Shown here piece after piece: positions 35,422 to 45,262 of a DNA stretch of 64,000 bases. The stretch's first letter is position 1. Each line of letters begins with the position of its first letter. The position numbers and the translations under genes were made by a program. The notes beneath the pieces are model-generated. The model was not told the origin of the DNA. It was given only the letters and a program-made list of their open reading frames with translations, and did not search any database. Location of the stretch: positions 2,852,001 to 2,916,000 of the forward strand of contig NZ_CP012069.2 of the NCBI RefSeq assembly GCF_001189515.2, written 5' to 3'. This DNA comes from Olsenella sp. oral taxon 807. GTDB taxonomy: Bacteria > Actinomycetota > Coriobacteriia > Coriobacteriales > Atopobiaceae.

Positions 35422-37926
35422 ATGAGCTGGCTGGACTATGGCTATCTGGCACTTGTTCTCATCGCCTGCGCAGGTGCGCTCGCGCTGCTCGGGCGTCGCC
35501 TGCCCCTACTCGCCACGCCCCAGGAGGGTCGCAGGAGGCCCCGCGCGGAGTTGGGCTTTCTGGGACTCATACTCCTGCTAGGGCTTGTCGCCATCTATGG
35601 AAACTACTACGTGGGGCGTTCTTGCTTCGCGTACGCTGACGTGGGGTCTGACACGCTCGAGCAGTACGTACCCTACTACCTCAACCTGCTCGACTCCGTC
35701 CGAAACGGCAACCTTGGCGTGTGGAACTTCGACTTTGGGCTAGGAGTCAGCTTCACGTCGTACCTCTCGTGGACACTCGACCCTTTTAACCTAGCCCTCA
35801 TTCCCATGGGGCTCCTTCTGGGAAGTGCGCGGCTGAGCCTAGCCCTTGTCCTTGTGCAGTCGCTGAAGATCGTGCTCGCGGGGTTCATCTTTGATCACCT
35901 GCTCACGTTCTACTGTCAGACCCCGCTGGGGCGCATGCTCGGTGCGGTGCTCTTCGCGTTTGGGGGCTACCTCATGCTCTGGGGGCAACACTATTGGCTT
36001 GGCAGCGCCTACGTCATGTGTGCCACCGTCCTGCTCATGCTGGAGCTTCACCTAGAGCGTCGGTGCGCCCCGACTTTCGCGGGGCTCGTCCTCGCAGTCG
36101 CGCTCAGCGTCATGATGAGCGCCTACTCTGGCCTCATGATCATGCTCATGGCAACCCTGTACGCCCTGCTTCGCGTTGGCCACATGCCCACGGTCAGGTC
36201 GGCGCGCGGCTATGCCTTGGCCTTCGCGTCGCTCGCCGCACCCGTAGCCTGCGGCATCCTCATGTCCTGCCTGACTTTGGTCCCTTACGCCCTCGCCATG
36301 TCAGCCGACTCCAACCGCATCGTCGCCGCAGGTAATGCCACACGTCTTGGCAGCGCCCTCGCGTACCTTGGGGATTTCGTACCCCTTCGCTGGCTTCTCC
36401 CAATCCTTAGCCGTGTGCTCGCAGATGGCCTCATCAGCAGCGGAGAGCCCATCCCCCCGTCGGTCATCCCGCCAACGGAGAGCTTTCGCTTCGTGAATGT
36501 CTACGAGTTCATCGCCGTCGGCAGCTCTGGCGCCGCCTTCGTTCTGTTATCGCAGTTCTTCCACTGGGTCTGGCGCGATGCGACACGCAGGGACAAGGTG
36601 CTCGTCGGTGTTGCGACAGCACTCGTCGTAGCTTATTGCACCAACGGCTTCCTGCCGGCCCTCACCAACGTCTTCGCCGCCCTCCGCTACCGCTCCTCCC
36701 TCATGGTGGTCATTCCCATCTGCCTGGCAATGGCGGTCGGCTTCGAGAGGCGCCTCGTCCTTGGCTCCGTGGCCCTGCGACCATTCTTCGCGTCCGCTGC
36801 ACTCACGGCCCTCGTCATCGTCTGGTCCCTGCTCCATACGGTCAACGGCAGGCTCCTCTGTCTCCTCTACCTTGTCGCACTGGTGGCACTGTCCGTTTTG
36901 GTCGTCCTAAAGAGGAGGGGGGTCGCGAAGGGGCTGACCTTGGCGATGGCTTGCGCCTGCATCGTGACAACCTCCGTCGCCGACGGCTTCTTTGTGACCA
37001 ACAACAGGGCATTCTGCACCCAAGATAACTTTCCCGCAGCCAACGCTGCCATAGGCGCAGACACCGTGCACGCGCTAAACTACCTTCGTTCGCACGATGA
37101 CTCGTTCTACCGCATCGAGAAGCTCTACACCGATTGGACCGACTATAACGACGGCCTCGTTCAGGGCTACTCGAGCGCGACGTCCTACAACTCGACGCTC
37201 GACAATGACGTTTGCGACTTCTACGAGACCGTATGGCCGCAGACCCTCGATGGCGATATTGCCTACCAGCGCTATCCTAACGCACCAGACTCCCTGCCCG
37301 TCCTCAATCTCCTAAGCGTCAAGTACATCCTGGCAAGGGACGAGTTGAGTTACCCCTGGGTTGATCAGATCGCTCAGTTTGGGGACGTACGCGTCTACGA
37401 GAACGCTCGGACCTCATCGCTGGCCTCGGTCCGCGAGAGCTACGTGAGCGAGTCAGAGATCGAGGAGCTCAGTTCCAAGGATGAGTTCCTCTCTGCCAAT
37501 GCCATACTTCCCGACGAGGTTGCCTCAAACCTCAGGCTCGACACGTCAGTGGGAGCCGACGTCACCTACGAGTTCCACGCCCCGCAGTTCAGGAGGGAAG
37601 GCACGTCCACGCTTGTCGGAACCGTATCGAACATCACGGATGGCGTCGTCGTGCTCTCGGTTCCCAATGCGCTGGGCTGGCAGGTAAGCATCGACGACAA
37701 GCGGGTTGACACGTTTCGTGCCGACTACGGATTTGTGGGGCTGGTAGTACCTGCGGGGACCCATGAGATCAAGGCGACCTTCGTTCCCGCAGGCGTTGGC
37801 ACAGGCGGCTGCCTTTGCACCGTCGGACTTGGCCTCGCCTGCTTTGGTTGCGTCGCACTGCACCACAAGAACAGACGCAGAGGACGCGCATCTGCGCCGG
37901 GGGCGCCGGGGGTGGAACTCTCGTAG
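35422..37926 (+). CDS. YfhO-family multi-pass membrane protein
   Basis: 834 residues, about 12-13 helices and a large C-terminal extracellular domain. The opening (GRSCFAYADVGSDTLEQYVPYY), LGVWNFDFGLGVSF and the following helices follow the YfhO family, implicated in glycosylation of lipoteichoic acid (B. subtilis YfhO adds GlcNAc). Acidic residues in the first loop (YADVGSDT) occupy the position typical of GT-C catalytic Asp. The ribosome site AAGGAA precedes ATG by about 8 bases. Divergent from wecE, so both may be regulated from the same 100-bp region. Acceptor and sugar are not known. Confidence 0.85.
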   Translation: MSWLDYGYLALVLIACAGALALLGRRLPLLATPQEGRRRPRAELGFLGLILLLGLVAIYGNYYVGRSCFAYADVGSDTLEQYVPYYLNLLDSVRNGNLGVWNFDFGLGVSFTSYLSWTLDPFNLALIPMGLLLGSARLSLALVLVQSLKIVLAGFIFDHLLTFYCQTPLGRMLGAVLFAFGGYLMLWGQHYWLGSAYVMCATVLLMLELHLERRCAPTFAGLVLAVALSVMMSAYSGLMIMLMATLYALLRVGHMPTVRSARGYALAFASLAAPVACGILMSCLTLVPYALAMSADSNRIVAAGNATRLGSALAYLGDFVPLRWLLPILSRVLADGLISSGEPIPPSVIPPTESFRFVNVYEFIAVGSSGAAFVLLSQFFHWVWRDATRRDKVLVGVATALVVAYCTNGFLPALTNVFAALRYRSSLMVVIPICLAMAVGFERRLVLGSVALRPFFASAALTALVIVWSLLHTVNGRLLCLLYLVALVALSVLVVLKRRGVAKGLTLAMACACIVTTSVADGFFVTNNRAFCTQDNFPAANAAIGADTVHALNYLRSHDDSFYRIEKLYTDWTDYNDGLVQGYSSATSYNSTLDNDVCDFYETVWPQTLDGDIAYQRYPNAPDSLPVLNLLSVKYILARDELSYPWVDQIAQFGDVRVYENARTSSLASVRESYVSESEIEELSSKDEFLSANAILPDEVASNLRLDTSVGADVTYEFHAPQFRREGTSTLVGTVSNITDGVVVLSVPNALGWQVSIDDKRVDTFRADYGFVGLVVPAGTHEIKATFVPAGVGTGGCLCTVGLGLACFGCVALHHKNRRRGRASAPGAPGVELS

Positions 37927-38024
37927 AGTTGTCATCGGCCAATAGCCATCGTGGCGGCTAGCGGCTGACGTGGAAAGTCTGAATCTTGCCACACGCCCCT
38001 CGCCTACCGTCACGACACATGCGA

Positions 38025-38052
38025 CCGCGCACTCGAGGCACCGAGTGCGCGG
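38025..38052. terminator. Strong bidirectional terminator hairpin
   Basis: CCGCGCACTCG (38025-38035) pairs perfectly with CGAGTGCGCGG (38042-38052) around a 6-base loop, between the converging YfhO-like and L,D-transpeptidase genes. No U tract on either strand, but the stem is 11 perfect pairs. Confidence 0.8.
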
Positions 38053-38107
38053 CCTATCAACGCTCATGCCTTGGCATTCCCCACCTAGCCGTTACACAAG
38101 CTCCCCG

Positions 38108-39826
38108 CTAGTCAAAGCTGTGCACCGCAGAACCAATGGGAACGTTGTCATAGATCCAGCGTGCCTCATGGAGGGCGACGCGCACGCAGCCATGGGACGA
38201 TTTGGCACCACGACCATCCTCATACACCGGACCGGGATTGTCGGGATCACGCCTGCCCGTGTACAGAATAGAATGGAAACGCTGCCCCTCGCCTGTGGGG
38301 TCCGCGCCATTGTTGAAGAACTCGGTCCAGAAGTACTCATAGGGGTCCCAGCCCATGACCCTTCCCTTGCTGAGTATCCGGCTGTAACCACGGAAGGTCG
38401 AGCCAAGGCGGGGGTTACCAACCGCGCACAGGAAGTCCTTGACGGGGGCCCACTGACCGTCCACACGCGTGAAGAAGACGGCGCGGTAGTTCGAGTTGTC
38501 TATGGTCGCGTAAAAGTTAGTAGCACTCCTGTTGTTCCTGATGCGCAACCACGCGCTGTAGGCCGCCTGCGATTCGGTGATCTTCTTTCCCGTATACTTG
38601 TCAAAGTAGATCATCTTCCCATCGGCATTCGCCCACTCATGGGCCATCTTACCTGAGCCGCGCGCATAGTAGACAGTCTTGCCCTGCCTCTCGATACGCT
38701 TGTACCCATAGGTCGTGGCGCCGGTGTGGTCATCAAAGTAATACCAGTACCTCGATCCCGTGCCCTGGTTGTTATCGTGGAGAAAATGCTCGCCATAGAG
38801 CATCCAGCGCATCACATCATCGTAATAGACCCACTTGTCCTGACTGCCGATATAGTTCCACTTGTTCAGTGCGGCCCCCGTATGTTGGTCGAAGAGGTAC
38901 CAGTGATAGTCGCCATCCTTTGCCTGGCTGCTCCAGTTGCTGTTGTTCACATTAAAGCGCACGTTCTGCTGGTTGTACTGCATCTGGCTCGTGTTGAGAT
39001 CGTAGTAGACCCACTTGTCTTGGCTCTTGATGTACTTCCACCCCTTGGTCGCGATCCCGGTCGCGTCATCAAAGTAGTAGTAGTGCCTCTTGTCCTCTGC
39101 GCTGTGGGTCTCCTTGTTGTCTGCGTAGACCCTCTGCTGTCCCTTGAGAGGGTCTCCCTTGGCGTCAAAGTAGTACCAGTTGCCCTCATGGGCCTGCCAG
39201 CCGGTCTGGACCCTACCTTGCCTATAGAGGCGCCAAACACCATCAGCTCCCCTCACCCAGCCGTCCGTGGTTTGGGCGCTCCCGCTACCTGCCTGGGTCG
39301 CAAGCTTCTCGGATCCAGCGTCATCCACGGCCCTTTGGGTCTCCTTGGCCTGGGCGGTCGTTTCCTCGCCAGTGACGCCAGCGGCCCTCACGCCGTCCGG
39401 CATGGGCGTAGGTGTGGCGTCTGCCCCCGGGGCGACCTCGGATTTCAGGGTAGTTTCTGCCTTTGGGACGGTCTTGGTATCTGCCCCCGGAATGGCCGCC
39501 TCCTCACCGACGACTGCCGGGACAGTACCCCCTTCTTCTTCCTGACCAACGTCAGTGGTAGATGTGGTCGGATGTACCTTCTGCGTGGCGGCTTCGCTGT
39601 TCACTGTGGGGGTAGATTTTGGTGACTGCTCCCGCTGAGTGGTCGCCCCAAGCTCGGGCTGGGCCGTCGCAGCTGGCTGCCCAGTCTCGGCGACGACTGG
39701 CTGCGCCACGCCGGCGACCCCGTCCGCATCAGTACAAGCGTCCTTCGCAAGGGCGGGCGCAGCGAAGAGCATCACGCTCAGCGACAGGCCCGCCACCATA
39801 GCGGCACCCGCGATTCTACATCTCAT
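38108..39826 (-). CDS. L,D-transpeptidase with cell-wall-binding repeats (LDT1)
   Basis: 572 residues: signal peptide (AGAAMVAGLSLSVMLFAAPALA), a long Thr/Ala/Glu-rich linker, about six cell-wall-binding repeats (WYYFDAKGD, WVYYD, YYYFDDATG pattern) and a C-terminal YkuD domain with the canonical SSHGCVRV motif, where Cys is the nucleophile. It forms 3-3 cross-links or attaches proteins to peptidoglycan on the outside. The start at 39826 is set by AAAGGAG 5 bases upstream and the signal peptide. Ends next to a strong terminator shared with the opposite gene. Confidence 0.92.
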   Translation of the reverse strand: MRCRIAGAAMVAGLSLSVMLFAAPALAKDACTDADGVAGVAQPVVAETGQPAATAQPELGATTQREQSPKSTPTVNSEAATQKVHPTTSTTDVGQEEEGGTVPAVVGEEAAIPGADTKTVPKAETTLKSEVAPGADATPTPMPDGVRAAGVTGEETTAQAKETQRAVDDAGSEKLATQAGSGSAQTTDGWVRGADGVWRLYRQGRVQTGWQAHEGNWYYFDAKGDPLKGQQRVYADNKETHSAEDKRHYYYFDDATGIATKGWKYIKSQDKWVYYDLNTSQMQYNQQNVRFNVNNSNWSSQAKDGDYHWYLFDQHTGAALNKWNYIGSQDKWVYYDDVMRWMLYGEHFLHDNNQGTGSRYWYYFDDHTGATTYGYKRIERQGKTVYYARGSGKMAHEWANADGKMIYFDKYTGKKITESQAAYSAWLRIRNNRSATNFYATIDNSNYRAVFFTRVDGQWAPVKDFLCAVGNPRLGSTFRGYSRILSKGRVMGWDPYEYFWTEFFNNGADPTGEGQRFHSILYTGRRDPDNPGPVYEDGRGAKSSHGCVRVALHEARWIYDNVPIGSAVHSFD

Positions 39827-39875
39827 CAACACTCCTTTCGATAGCCTTACTGCATCCGTAGGTGATAGGAGACCA

Positions 39876-39905
39876 ATTTTACTATAAACCTGAACAGACG
39901 GGCAA
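39876..39905 (-). promoter_or_regulatory. Probable promoter of LDT1
   Basis: On the - strand TTGCCC (39900-39905), an 18-base spacer and TAAAAT (39876-39881), about 50 bases ahead of the ATG. It shares the TTGCCC hexamer and spacing with the lemA promoter. Confidence 0.55.
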
Positions 39906-40007
39906 GCCAAGGCACCAACGCAACCGACGTCTCTTTGGCGGGGTCTCCTGATAGGCCATCGCTGGCGTCCAGGCGCGGCGCAACGGATAGCCCGGCGACA
40001 GCAGTGC

Positions 40008-41063
40008 TTACCACTTGATGTCCGTACCGAGCGTCGAGAGCGCAAGACGATACGCGGCAAGAAACGGCCGCATCAAATGGGCCTTGTAGAACCACGAGGC
40101 AACAGCCAGTCTCCTGAAGGCAGGGCCGTGGCTCATAGCATAGCTCAAACTTGTGTATGGGGACCTACGCCAACTGGGAAAATGCGCGTCCAAGTATGAT
40201 GTCGTGTCGCGCAGGGAGGCGCCAAGATCCACGCCATGCAGGCAGGAAAGCCTGAAGCTCATAGAGATGCCCAGATGGAGGAAGGCGCTCGCATCGAGCA
40301 TCTGGCAAAGTCCCGTCGAGGCGCCGACTCGCCCATAGGCGCTTCGCACTTCGAGCAGCATGCGCTTGACGGTCTCGACCTGCTCGATCGTCACGGTGTT
40401 GATCATGGAGTCCTGATGCACCACGTAGCGGTACAGGGGCAAGGGAACGAAGGCGATGGTGCCACGCATCACCAGGTAGAACAGGAGGGAGAAGGCAAGG
40501 TCCTCAAGGATCGAGGGCGGCTCCTCCAGCGCTGCCATCCTCTGCACGCTCTCCAGCCTAAAGCACTTGTTGCACACGCTCGGGTTGATCCCCACAAGCG
40601 CACCGGGATCGACAGAGCTGCTGAGCAGGGGGCGGGGTTGGCAGAACTCCCGCGTCATGACCCTGCCACTCGCGCGGTCGACTCTCGACAGTCCGCATAC
40701 CACGAGTTCCGCACCGCTTTGTGTCGCGGCGTTATAGAGTCTCTCCGCCCAGTCGCTCGTAACCTCGTCGTCCGCATCCACAAAACCTATGTACTCGCCG
40801 GACGCTGCCTCGATACCGCTCCTGCGCGCACTCCACAGACCACCGTTCTCTTGATCCACGACCTTGACGCTGCCGGAATGTCGCCTCTGGTACGACCGCA
40901 TGATCTCGAGGCTCCCGTCGGGCGACCCGTCGTTTACGCAGATAATCTCAAGCCCGTCGAGCGTTTGGGACAGGAGAGAGTCAAGGCAGCCCCTTAGGCA
41001 GGACTCCACCTTGTAGCAGGGAACGACGACGCTGAACCTATGCGTACCGGCCATGCCGCCCAT
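40008..41063 (-). CDS. Glycosyltransferase family 2
   Basis: 351 residues, GT-A fold: SVVVPCYKVESCLRGCLDSL at the start, ICVNDGSPDGS (nucleotide-binding) and FVDADDEVTSDWAERL with the DxD-type metal site. The C-terminal half is helical and poorly conserved. Such enzymes add single sugars to a lipid-linked chain; the donor is unknown. The start at 41063 has AAGGGG about 8 bases upstream. Divergent from the next glycosyltransferase gene (41160). Confidence 0.88.
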   Translation of the reverse strand: MGGMAGTHRFSVVVPCYKVESCLRGCLDSLLSQTLDGLEIICVNDGSPDGSLEIMRSYQRRHSGSVKVVDQENGGLWSARRSGIEAASGEYIGFVDADDEVTSDWAERLYNAATQSGAELVVCGLSRVDRASGRVMTREFCQPRPLLSSSVDPGALVGINPSVCNKCFRLESVQRMAALEEPPSILEDLAFSLLFYLVMRGTIAFVPLPLYRYVVHQDSMINTVTIEQVETVKRMLLEVRSAYGRVGASTGLCQMLDASAFLHLGISMSFRLSCLHGVDLGASLRDTTSYLDAHFPSWRRSPYTSLSYAMSHGPAFRRLAVASWFYKAHLMRPFLAAYRLALSTLGTDIKW

Positions 41064-41159
41064 CTTATTGCCCCTTCCCTGTTTTTGTCGGGATTATACA
41101 CAAGGCCCCGTAGCCCCTACAATCAAAGGCACGTCATCGGACGCCGTCAAAGGAGTGCC

Positions 41160-42065
41160 GTGAGCATCACTTCCCCACGCATAGCCGTTGCACTCTCGAC
41201 CTATAACGGCGAGCGCTACCTAGAAGAGCAAGTTGACAGCATCCTAGCCCAGGACGTCTCGGATCTGCGACTTTTCGTACGCGATGACGGCTCGACCGAC
41301 GGCACCGTCGCGCTGCTCAGACGCCTTGAGCGACGTGAGGACATCACCCTGCTCATCGGCAAGAACGTGGGGTATACCCGATCCTTCCTGCATATCGTGA
41401 GGTCCATCCCCAGAAGCTTCGACTACATCTCCTTTTCGGACCAAGACGACATCTGGTTGCCCGGCAAGCTCAGCCGGGCAGTCTCCGTCCTACGACAGCA
41501 GGATGAGTCCATACCCCAGCTCTATTGCGCAGAATACGAGTACTGCGACGTTGATCTGAGGCCAAAGGGCCGATCGCGGCTCAACCGCACGGGCGTCACG
41601 TTCTCCAAGATGCTCTACGAAAATGTAACATCGGGCAACACCCAGGTCATGAACCGCAGGCTTGCCGACGCCATCAATTCGAGCGATGCGCGCGATGCGT
41701 TTGGGCACGACTGGTGGGTTGCGCTGGTTGCCACGGCACTGGGTGGACTTTCCTACGATGACTTCGTCTGCCTCAAGTATCGCCGCACGGGTGACAATGC
41801 CAGCGCAAGCGGCACGGATCGCCTCCGGGTGCTCCGGAACCGCATAGATCGCTTCGTGAAAGGAGGACAGCTCAGGTGTGTCAGCGCCATGCTAAAAAAG
41901 CTCGATGCCTGCTTCGGGGACCAAATGGCCCCCGAAAGGCGCAAGGTGCTCAAGCTATTCCTCGAGGGATCTCGCACCAGAAAGGCGCTCGCCCCCCTGC
42001 GGCTGCGACAGAGCCTACGAGGGGAGCTAGTCGTCCGGCTGCTCTTCCTGCTCGGCGCGCTCTAG
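41160..42065 (+). CDS. Glycosyltransferase family 2 (rhamnosyltransferase-like)
   Basis: 301 residues. Start RIAVALSTYNGERYLEEQVDSI, RDDGSTDGT for nucleotide binding and SFSDQDDIWLPGKL with the metal site; this SDQDD block is common in rhamnosyltransferase-like members. The GTG start at 41160 has AAAGGAG 6 bases upstream. It is the only + strand glycosyltransferase here, and its 3' end overlaps the end of the DUF2304 gene by 39 bases. Confidence 0.85.
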   Translation: MSITSPRIAVALSTYNGERYLEEQVDSILAQDVSDLRLFVRDDGSTDGTVALLRRLERREDITLLIGKNVGYTRSFLHIVRSIPRSFDYISFSDQDDIWLPGKLSRAVSVLRQQDESIPQLYCAEYEYCDVDLRPKGRSRLNRTGVTFSKMLYENVTSGNTQVMNRRLADAINSSDARDAFGHDWWVALVATALGGLSYDDFVCLKYRRTGDNASASGTDRLRVLRNRIDRFVKGGQLRCVSAMLKKLDACFGDQMAPERRKVLKLFLEGSRTRKALAPLRLRQSLRGELVVRLLFLLGAL

Positions 42066-42389
42066 CCCGTCACCCAGGACTCCTTCCTGCGCAAGCTCCT
42101 CAACCTTGTGCCTCAGCAGCGATATCTCGCAGGAGTTGTGAAAGATCTTGAGCAGCAGGAGCGCTATGACACCTAGGAACACGAAGTTGCTGGGTGATAG
42201 GAATCCCAGCTCATAGGCAAGCCAGATAACGGGACCGGGAACGAGCGCGACCAAGAGCATCAGCAGGGACAGAATGATCCAGTAGATGGCGTCCTGCATG
42301 AGGATCTTGTCTTTCTTGATCCGGCTGCCGATCATCATGAAGACCAGGACAGACCCAATGACCAAAAGGACTCTGAGCACAGTGGACAT
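42027..42389 (-). CDS. DUF2304 family membrane protein
   Basis: 120 residues with three hydrophobic helices (VLRVLLVIGSVLVFMMIG; YWIILSLLMLLVALV; NFVFLGVIALLLL) and a charged C-terminal helix (ISLLRHKVEELAQ). DUF2304 proteins usually sit next to polyprenyl-phosphate glycosyltransferases and are thought to assist them in the membrane. The start at 42389 is chosen for the GGGGG 5 bases upstream; it directly follows the GT2 gene. Its 3' end overlaps the converging glycosyltransferase gene by 39 bases. Confidence 0.88.
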   Translation of the reverse strand: MSTVLRVLLVIGSVLVFMMIGSRIKKDKILMQDAIYWIILSLLMLLVALVPGPVIWLAYELGFLSPSNFVFLGVIALLLLKIFHNSCEISLLRHKVEELAQEGVLGDGLERAEQEEQPDD

Positions 42390-42397
42390 GCGGCCCC

Positions 42398-43081
42398 CTA
42401 GCGATACCATTGGAACAGCAGAATGGAGAGGCAGGTGCGTGACATATAGCGTATGACATTGCCCAAGCTGAGGTAGCTCTCCCCACCTTGGCGCTCTCGC
42501 ATACGCGCCTGCACCTCTACCACGCGCCCGCCCTTGCGCGCAATGAGCGCAAGGGCGTCCGGCTCGGGAGCGAGGTCGAAACCGGTGGCGAAGAGCTCTA
42601 CCATACGACGGCCGTACATACGCATTCCCGAGGTGGGATCGGTGATCCGCAGGCCCGTGGTCAATCTGATAAGCACCGTTATGAGTCGAGAACCGATACC
42701 ACGTGCCCCGATCGGCCTTTGCGTGCCGTCCAGGTAGCGCGAGGCAATGACGACGTCCGCATCGCTGTGGGCCAGTGCTTGCGCCATGGGGTCGATGTAG
42801 GACGGGATATGCTGGCCGTCCGCGTCAAACTGAATCACCGCGTCATACCCCCTACGAAGGGCATACTTCATGCCCGTCCGAAAGGCCGACGCCAGACCCG
42901 TGTTTATGGGCAGGCTCACACCATTGAGGTTGTGCTCACGCATGACGTCCCTCGTAGCGTCAGAGGAGCCATCGTCGATGATGAGGTAGTCAACGTCGGG
43001 GCACGCCTGGCGTAGCTCGGCGACGGTCTCGGCCAAGCAGTCCTCCTCATTGAATGCCGGTATGATTGCCAGAATGCGCAC
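42398..43081 (-). CDS. Dolichyl/polyprenyl-phosphate mannosyltransferase-like GT2
   Basis: 227 residues: ILAIIPAFNEEDCLAETVAEL, IIDDGSSDATRD and VIQFDADGQHIPSYI, all typical of DPM1-type enzymes that charge a polyprenyl phosphate with a sugar from a nucleotide donor. It ends without extra membrane helices. Followed at once by a DUF2304 protein and preceded by a DUF6541 membrane protein, a set that likely loads a sugar on the carrier lipid and transfers it outside. No strong ribosome site is visible for ATG 43081. Confidence 0.9.
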   Translation of the reverse strand: MRILAIIPAFNEEDCLAETVAELRQACPDVDYLIIDDGSSDATRDVMREHNLNGVSLPINTGLASAFRTGMKYALRRGYDAVIQFDADGQHIPSYIDPMAQALAHSDADVVIASRYLDGTQRPIGARGIGSRLITVLIRLTTGLRITDPTSGMRMYGRRMVELFATGFDLAPEPDALALIARKGGRVVEVQARMRERQGGESYLSLGNVIRYMSRTCLSILLFQWYR

Positions 43082-43138
43082 GGTACGTCGAGGCTCGATT
43101 CTCTCTAGGCATGGGTCTCGTGTCTGGGTCCTAGTCTC

Positions 43139-45238
43139 CTAGTCTAGCGCTATCCTATACAATCGCAGTTTGCCCGCGACAAGAACCCTCTCGAATCCCG
43201 GCGTATCGTCGCTGACGGACTCAATGCCGGCGAAATCTACGAAGTTGAGGTCCTCTCGCAAGTTCACGAACGAGACGTCGGCATATGCGAGGTCAAGCTT
43301 CAGAACGTATTGGGCATCGAGCTCCCTGATAGCAGCCCGTACGTCCGGTCGAGTGGCGGCCTCAGACAGGTGCAATCGCACGAGCTTGCTCGCCTCAGTT
43401 TCGTTCGTGTCGCCAACGCCCACGAAGCTGCGATAATAGCACCTCACGCCGCAGACGGGATAGGCCAGGAAGCTCCCGTCCATGGGATCGTTGATAACGA
43501 GGGAATCACCTGTGATCTTCCGCGCGCGGTCGGCAAAAGCCCGCTCGTTCTTGAAGAGGGGCGAAGCCAAATCAAAGAGCTCGTCGGTAGCCAGCCTCCA
43601 GTCGCCAAAGGCCGTATGCACGTTGGGGATGGTAAGACTTCTCTTGAGAACGCTCCCGGTGTCAGACGCATAGTTGATCATCCTATATTTTGGGGCATCT
43701 GACCAGGGGAGATCAAAACCTGGCATGAAGACGAGCACAAAAAAGAGCGCGGCCAGAAAACAAGTTGCCTTCGTGGGATGTGTCTGATGGCCACGCCAGC
43801 GGTTGTAGCGCCGCACAAGCTCCAAAACGAGCTCGTGCGTCCACCTGATCCCAAGCGTCGCGAGTGGAACGGCAGCCATGGCAGCGCAGGCCGCCACGCG
43901 CACAGGATCAGTGTACCAAAAGCCCGTGAGGACGGTCTTGAGCTCGCCATCGCTCGTCGCACCGACAAAGCACATGTAACACCAGATGACGTAGGTCGCA
44001 CACAGCCAACGACGCTCCCTGTCGTGCAAGGCACAGGCAAACCCCACAAGCACCATGGCAGCAAGAAGGAGCTGGTACGAGAACGTACATGGCAGCATGT
44101 CAAACGTAAATGCAAGGCCCAGTATGTTCACGAGCTGCTGCCTCGGAACGGCGAACGAGGGCCAGTTCTCCTGCAGCATCTCCGAGAAGAGCGGCAGCCT
44201 GAGGCAGAGTGCCCAGAAGCCTATCGCGAGCAAGAAAAGCGACAAGGGCGCCATCAGGCGCAACGTGACCTTGCGCTCCCGCATCCAAGGAAGGTCCCAC
44301 AGGCGCCACAGACAGTAGGGCAAGAGGGTGACTATCGCGGCAAAGACGGTGTTGGGATGCATGAGCGCCAGGGCAGTGGCCGACAGCGCCAGCAGCGCTA
44401 CCAGACGGACGCGCATACGGCCATCACCACGATCGACAAGGGTAAGGCCCATGAGGATGGACGATGCGCAGGGCAGCAGCGCCATGCCCGCGAGGTTAGG
44501 GTATATGGGTCCCCAGATGATGACAACCCATGGGAAAGAGACGAGCGAGCAGACGACCAAAGCCCCCGCTGCCTGTGCCTTGTCTAGGCCCCTGAACGCC
44601 ATCGCCAAAAACGAGAGCATAGCGAGAGGGTACACGAGAAACGAGAACGCAAAGGTAGCGGCGTTGAGCGCGACGGGCGCCCTCACGCCAAGAGCCTGGG
44701 TTGCCAAGGCGCAGATGCTGTGATATGCCGCAGGATAGAACGCATGATTGGGTGTTGGATCAATCGCCATGTCCGCAGCCGTCAGGTACGGACTTGTCTC
44801 CAGCGAGGACATGTGCCCTGATTGCGAAAACGCAGTCGTGAGGTTCAAGTGCTGCATCACGTCGTACTGGGGATACACGTAATCGCCTGCCGGCAGTTGG
44901 CGCACAAAGAGCAGATACCCCACAATCACCCCAACAGCCGCATAGAGGATCACCACACGCAACCGTATCTGCGGAAGTCCAGGCTCCGCGAGCCTAGGCC
45001 CAATGACGATGCGCGCCAAGACGCCGAGCACGACGATGGGCAACAGCACGGTCCACGGAGAAGCGAAGACTCCCACGAGGGCAAGTGCCTGACACCACAG
45101 GGCAATGGCACCACAACTGACTGACGGAGCCCAACAGAGGGACCACGAGCGAGAAATCCGCAGGCCGCGCAGGACAAGATACCCGGGCACCAGAAGCTCC
45201 GCCAGTACGAACAGCGTTGTCAGTCCCAACCATGCCAC
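43139..45238 (-). CDS. DUF6541-like multi-pass membrane protein (GT-C style)
   Basis: 699 residues, about 14 helices, then a C-terminal soluble part. Near residue 115 is DYVYPQYDVMQHLNLTTAF, a loop with acidic residues after helix 3-4, as in lipid-linked sugar transferases. Similar proteins with DUF6541 are found in actinobacterial cell-wall glycan clusters. The start at 45238 follows LDT2 with a gap of 24 bases; GGAGGG lies upstream. With the DPM-like and DUF2304 genes downstream it probably forms the last steps of an extracytoplasmic sugar addition. Confidence 0.75.
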   Translation of the reverse strand: MAWLGLTTLFVLAELLVPGYLVLRGLRISRSWSLCWAPSVSCGAIALWCQALALVGVFASPWTVLLPIVVLGVLARIVIGPRLAEPGLPQIRLRVVILYAAVGVIVGYLLFVRQLPAGDYVYPQYDVMQHLNLTTAFSQSGHMSSLETSPYLTAADMAIDPTPNHAFYPAAYHSICALATQALGVRAPVALNAATFAFSFLVYPLAMLSFLAMAFRGLDKAQAAGALVVCSLVSFPWVVIIWGPIYPNLAGMALLPCASSILMGLTLVDRGDGRMRVRLVALLALSATALALMHPNTVFAAIVTLLPYCLWRLWDLPWMRERKVTLRLMAPLSLFLLAIGFWALCLRLPLFSEMLQENWPSFAVPRQQLVNILGLAFTFDMLPCTFSYQLLLAAMVLVGFACALHDRERRWLCATYVIWCYMCFVGATSDGELKTVLTGFWYTDPVRVAACAAMAAVPLATLGIRWTHELVLELVRRYNRWRGHQTHPTKATCFLAALFFVLVFMPGFDLPWSDAPKYRMINYASDTGSVLKRSLTIPNVHTAFGDWRLATDELFDLASPLFKNERAFADRARKITGDSLVINDPMDGSFLAYPVCGVRCYYRSFVGVGDTNETEASKLVRLHLSEAATRPDVRAAIRELDAQYVLKLDLAYADVSFVNLREDLNFVDFAGIESVSDDTPGFERVLVAGKLRLYRIALD

Positions 45239-45262
45239 AGGATCCCTCCGACAGATGCGGCA

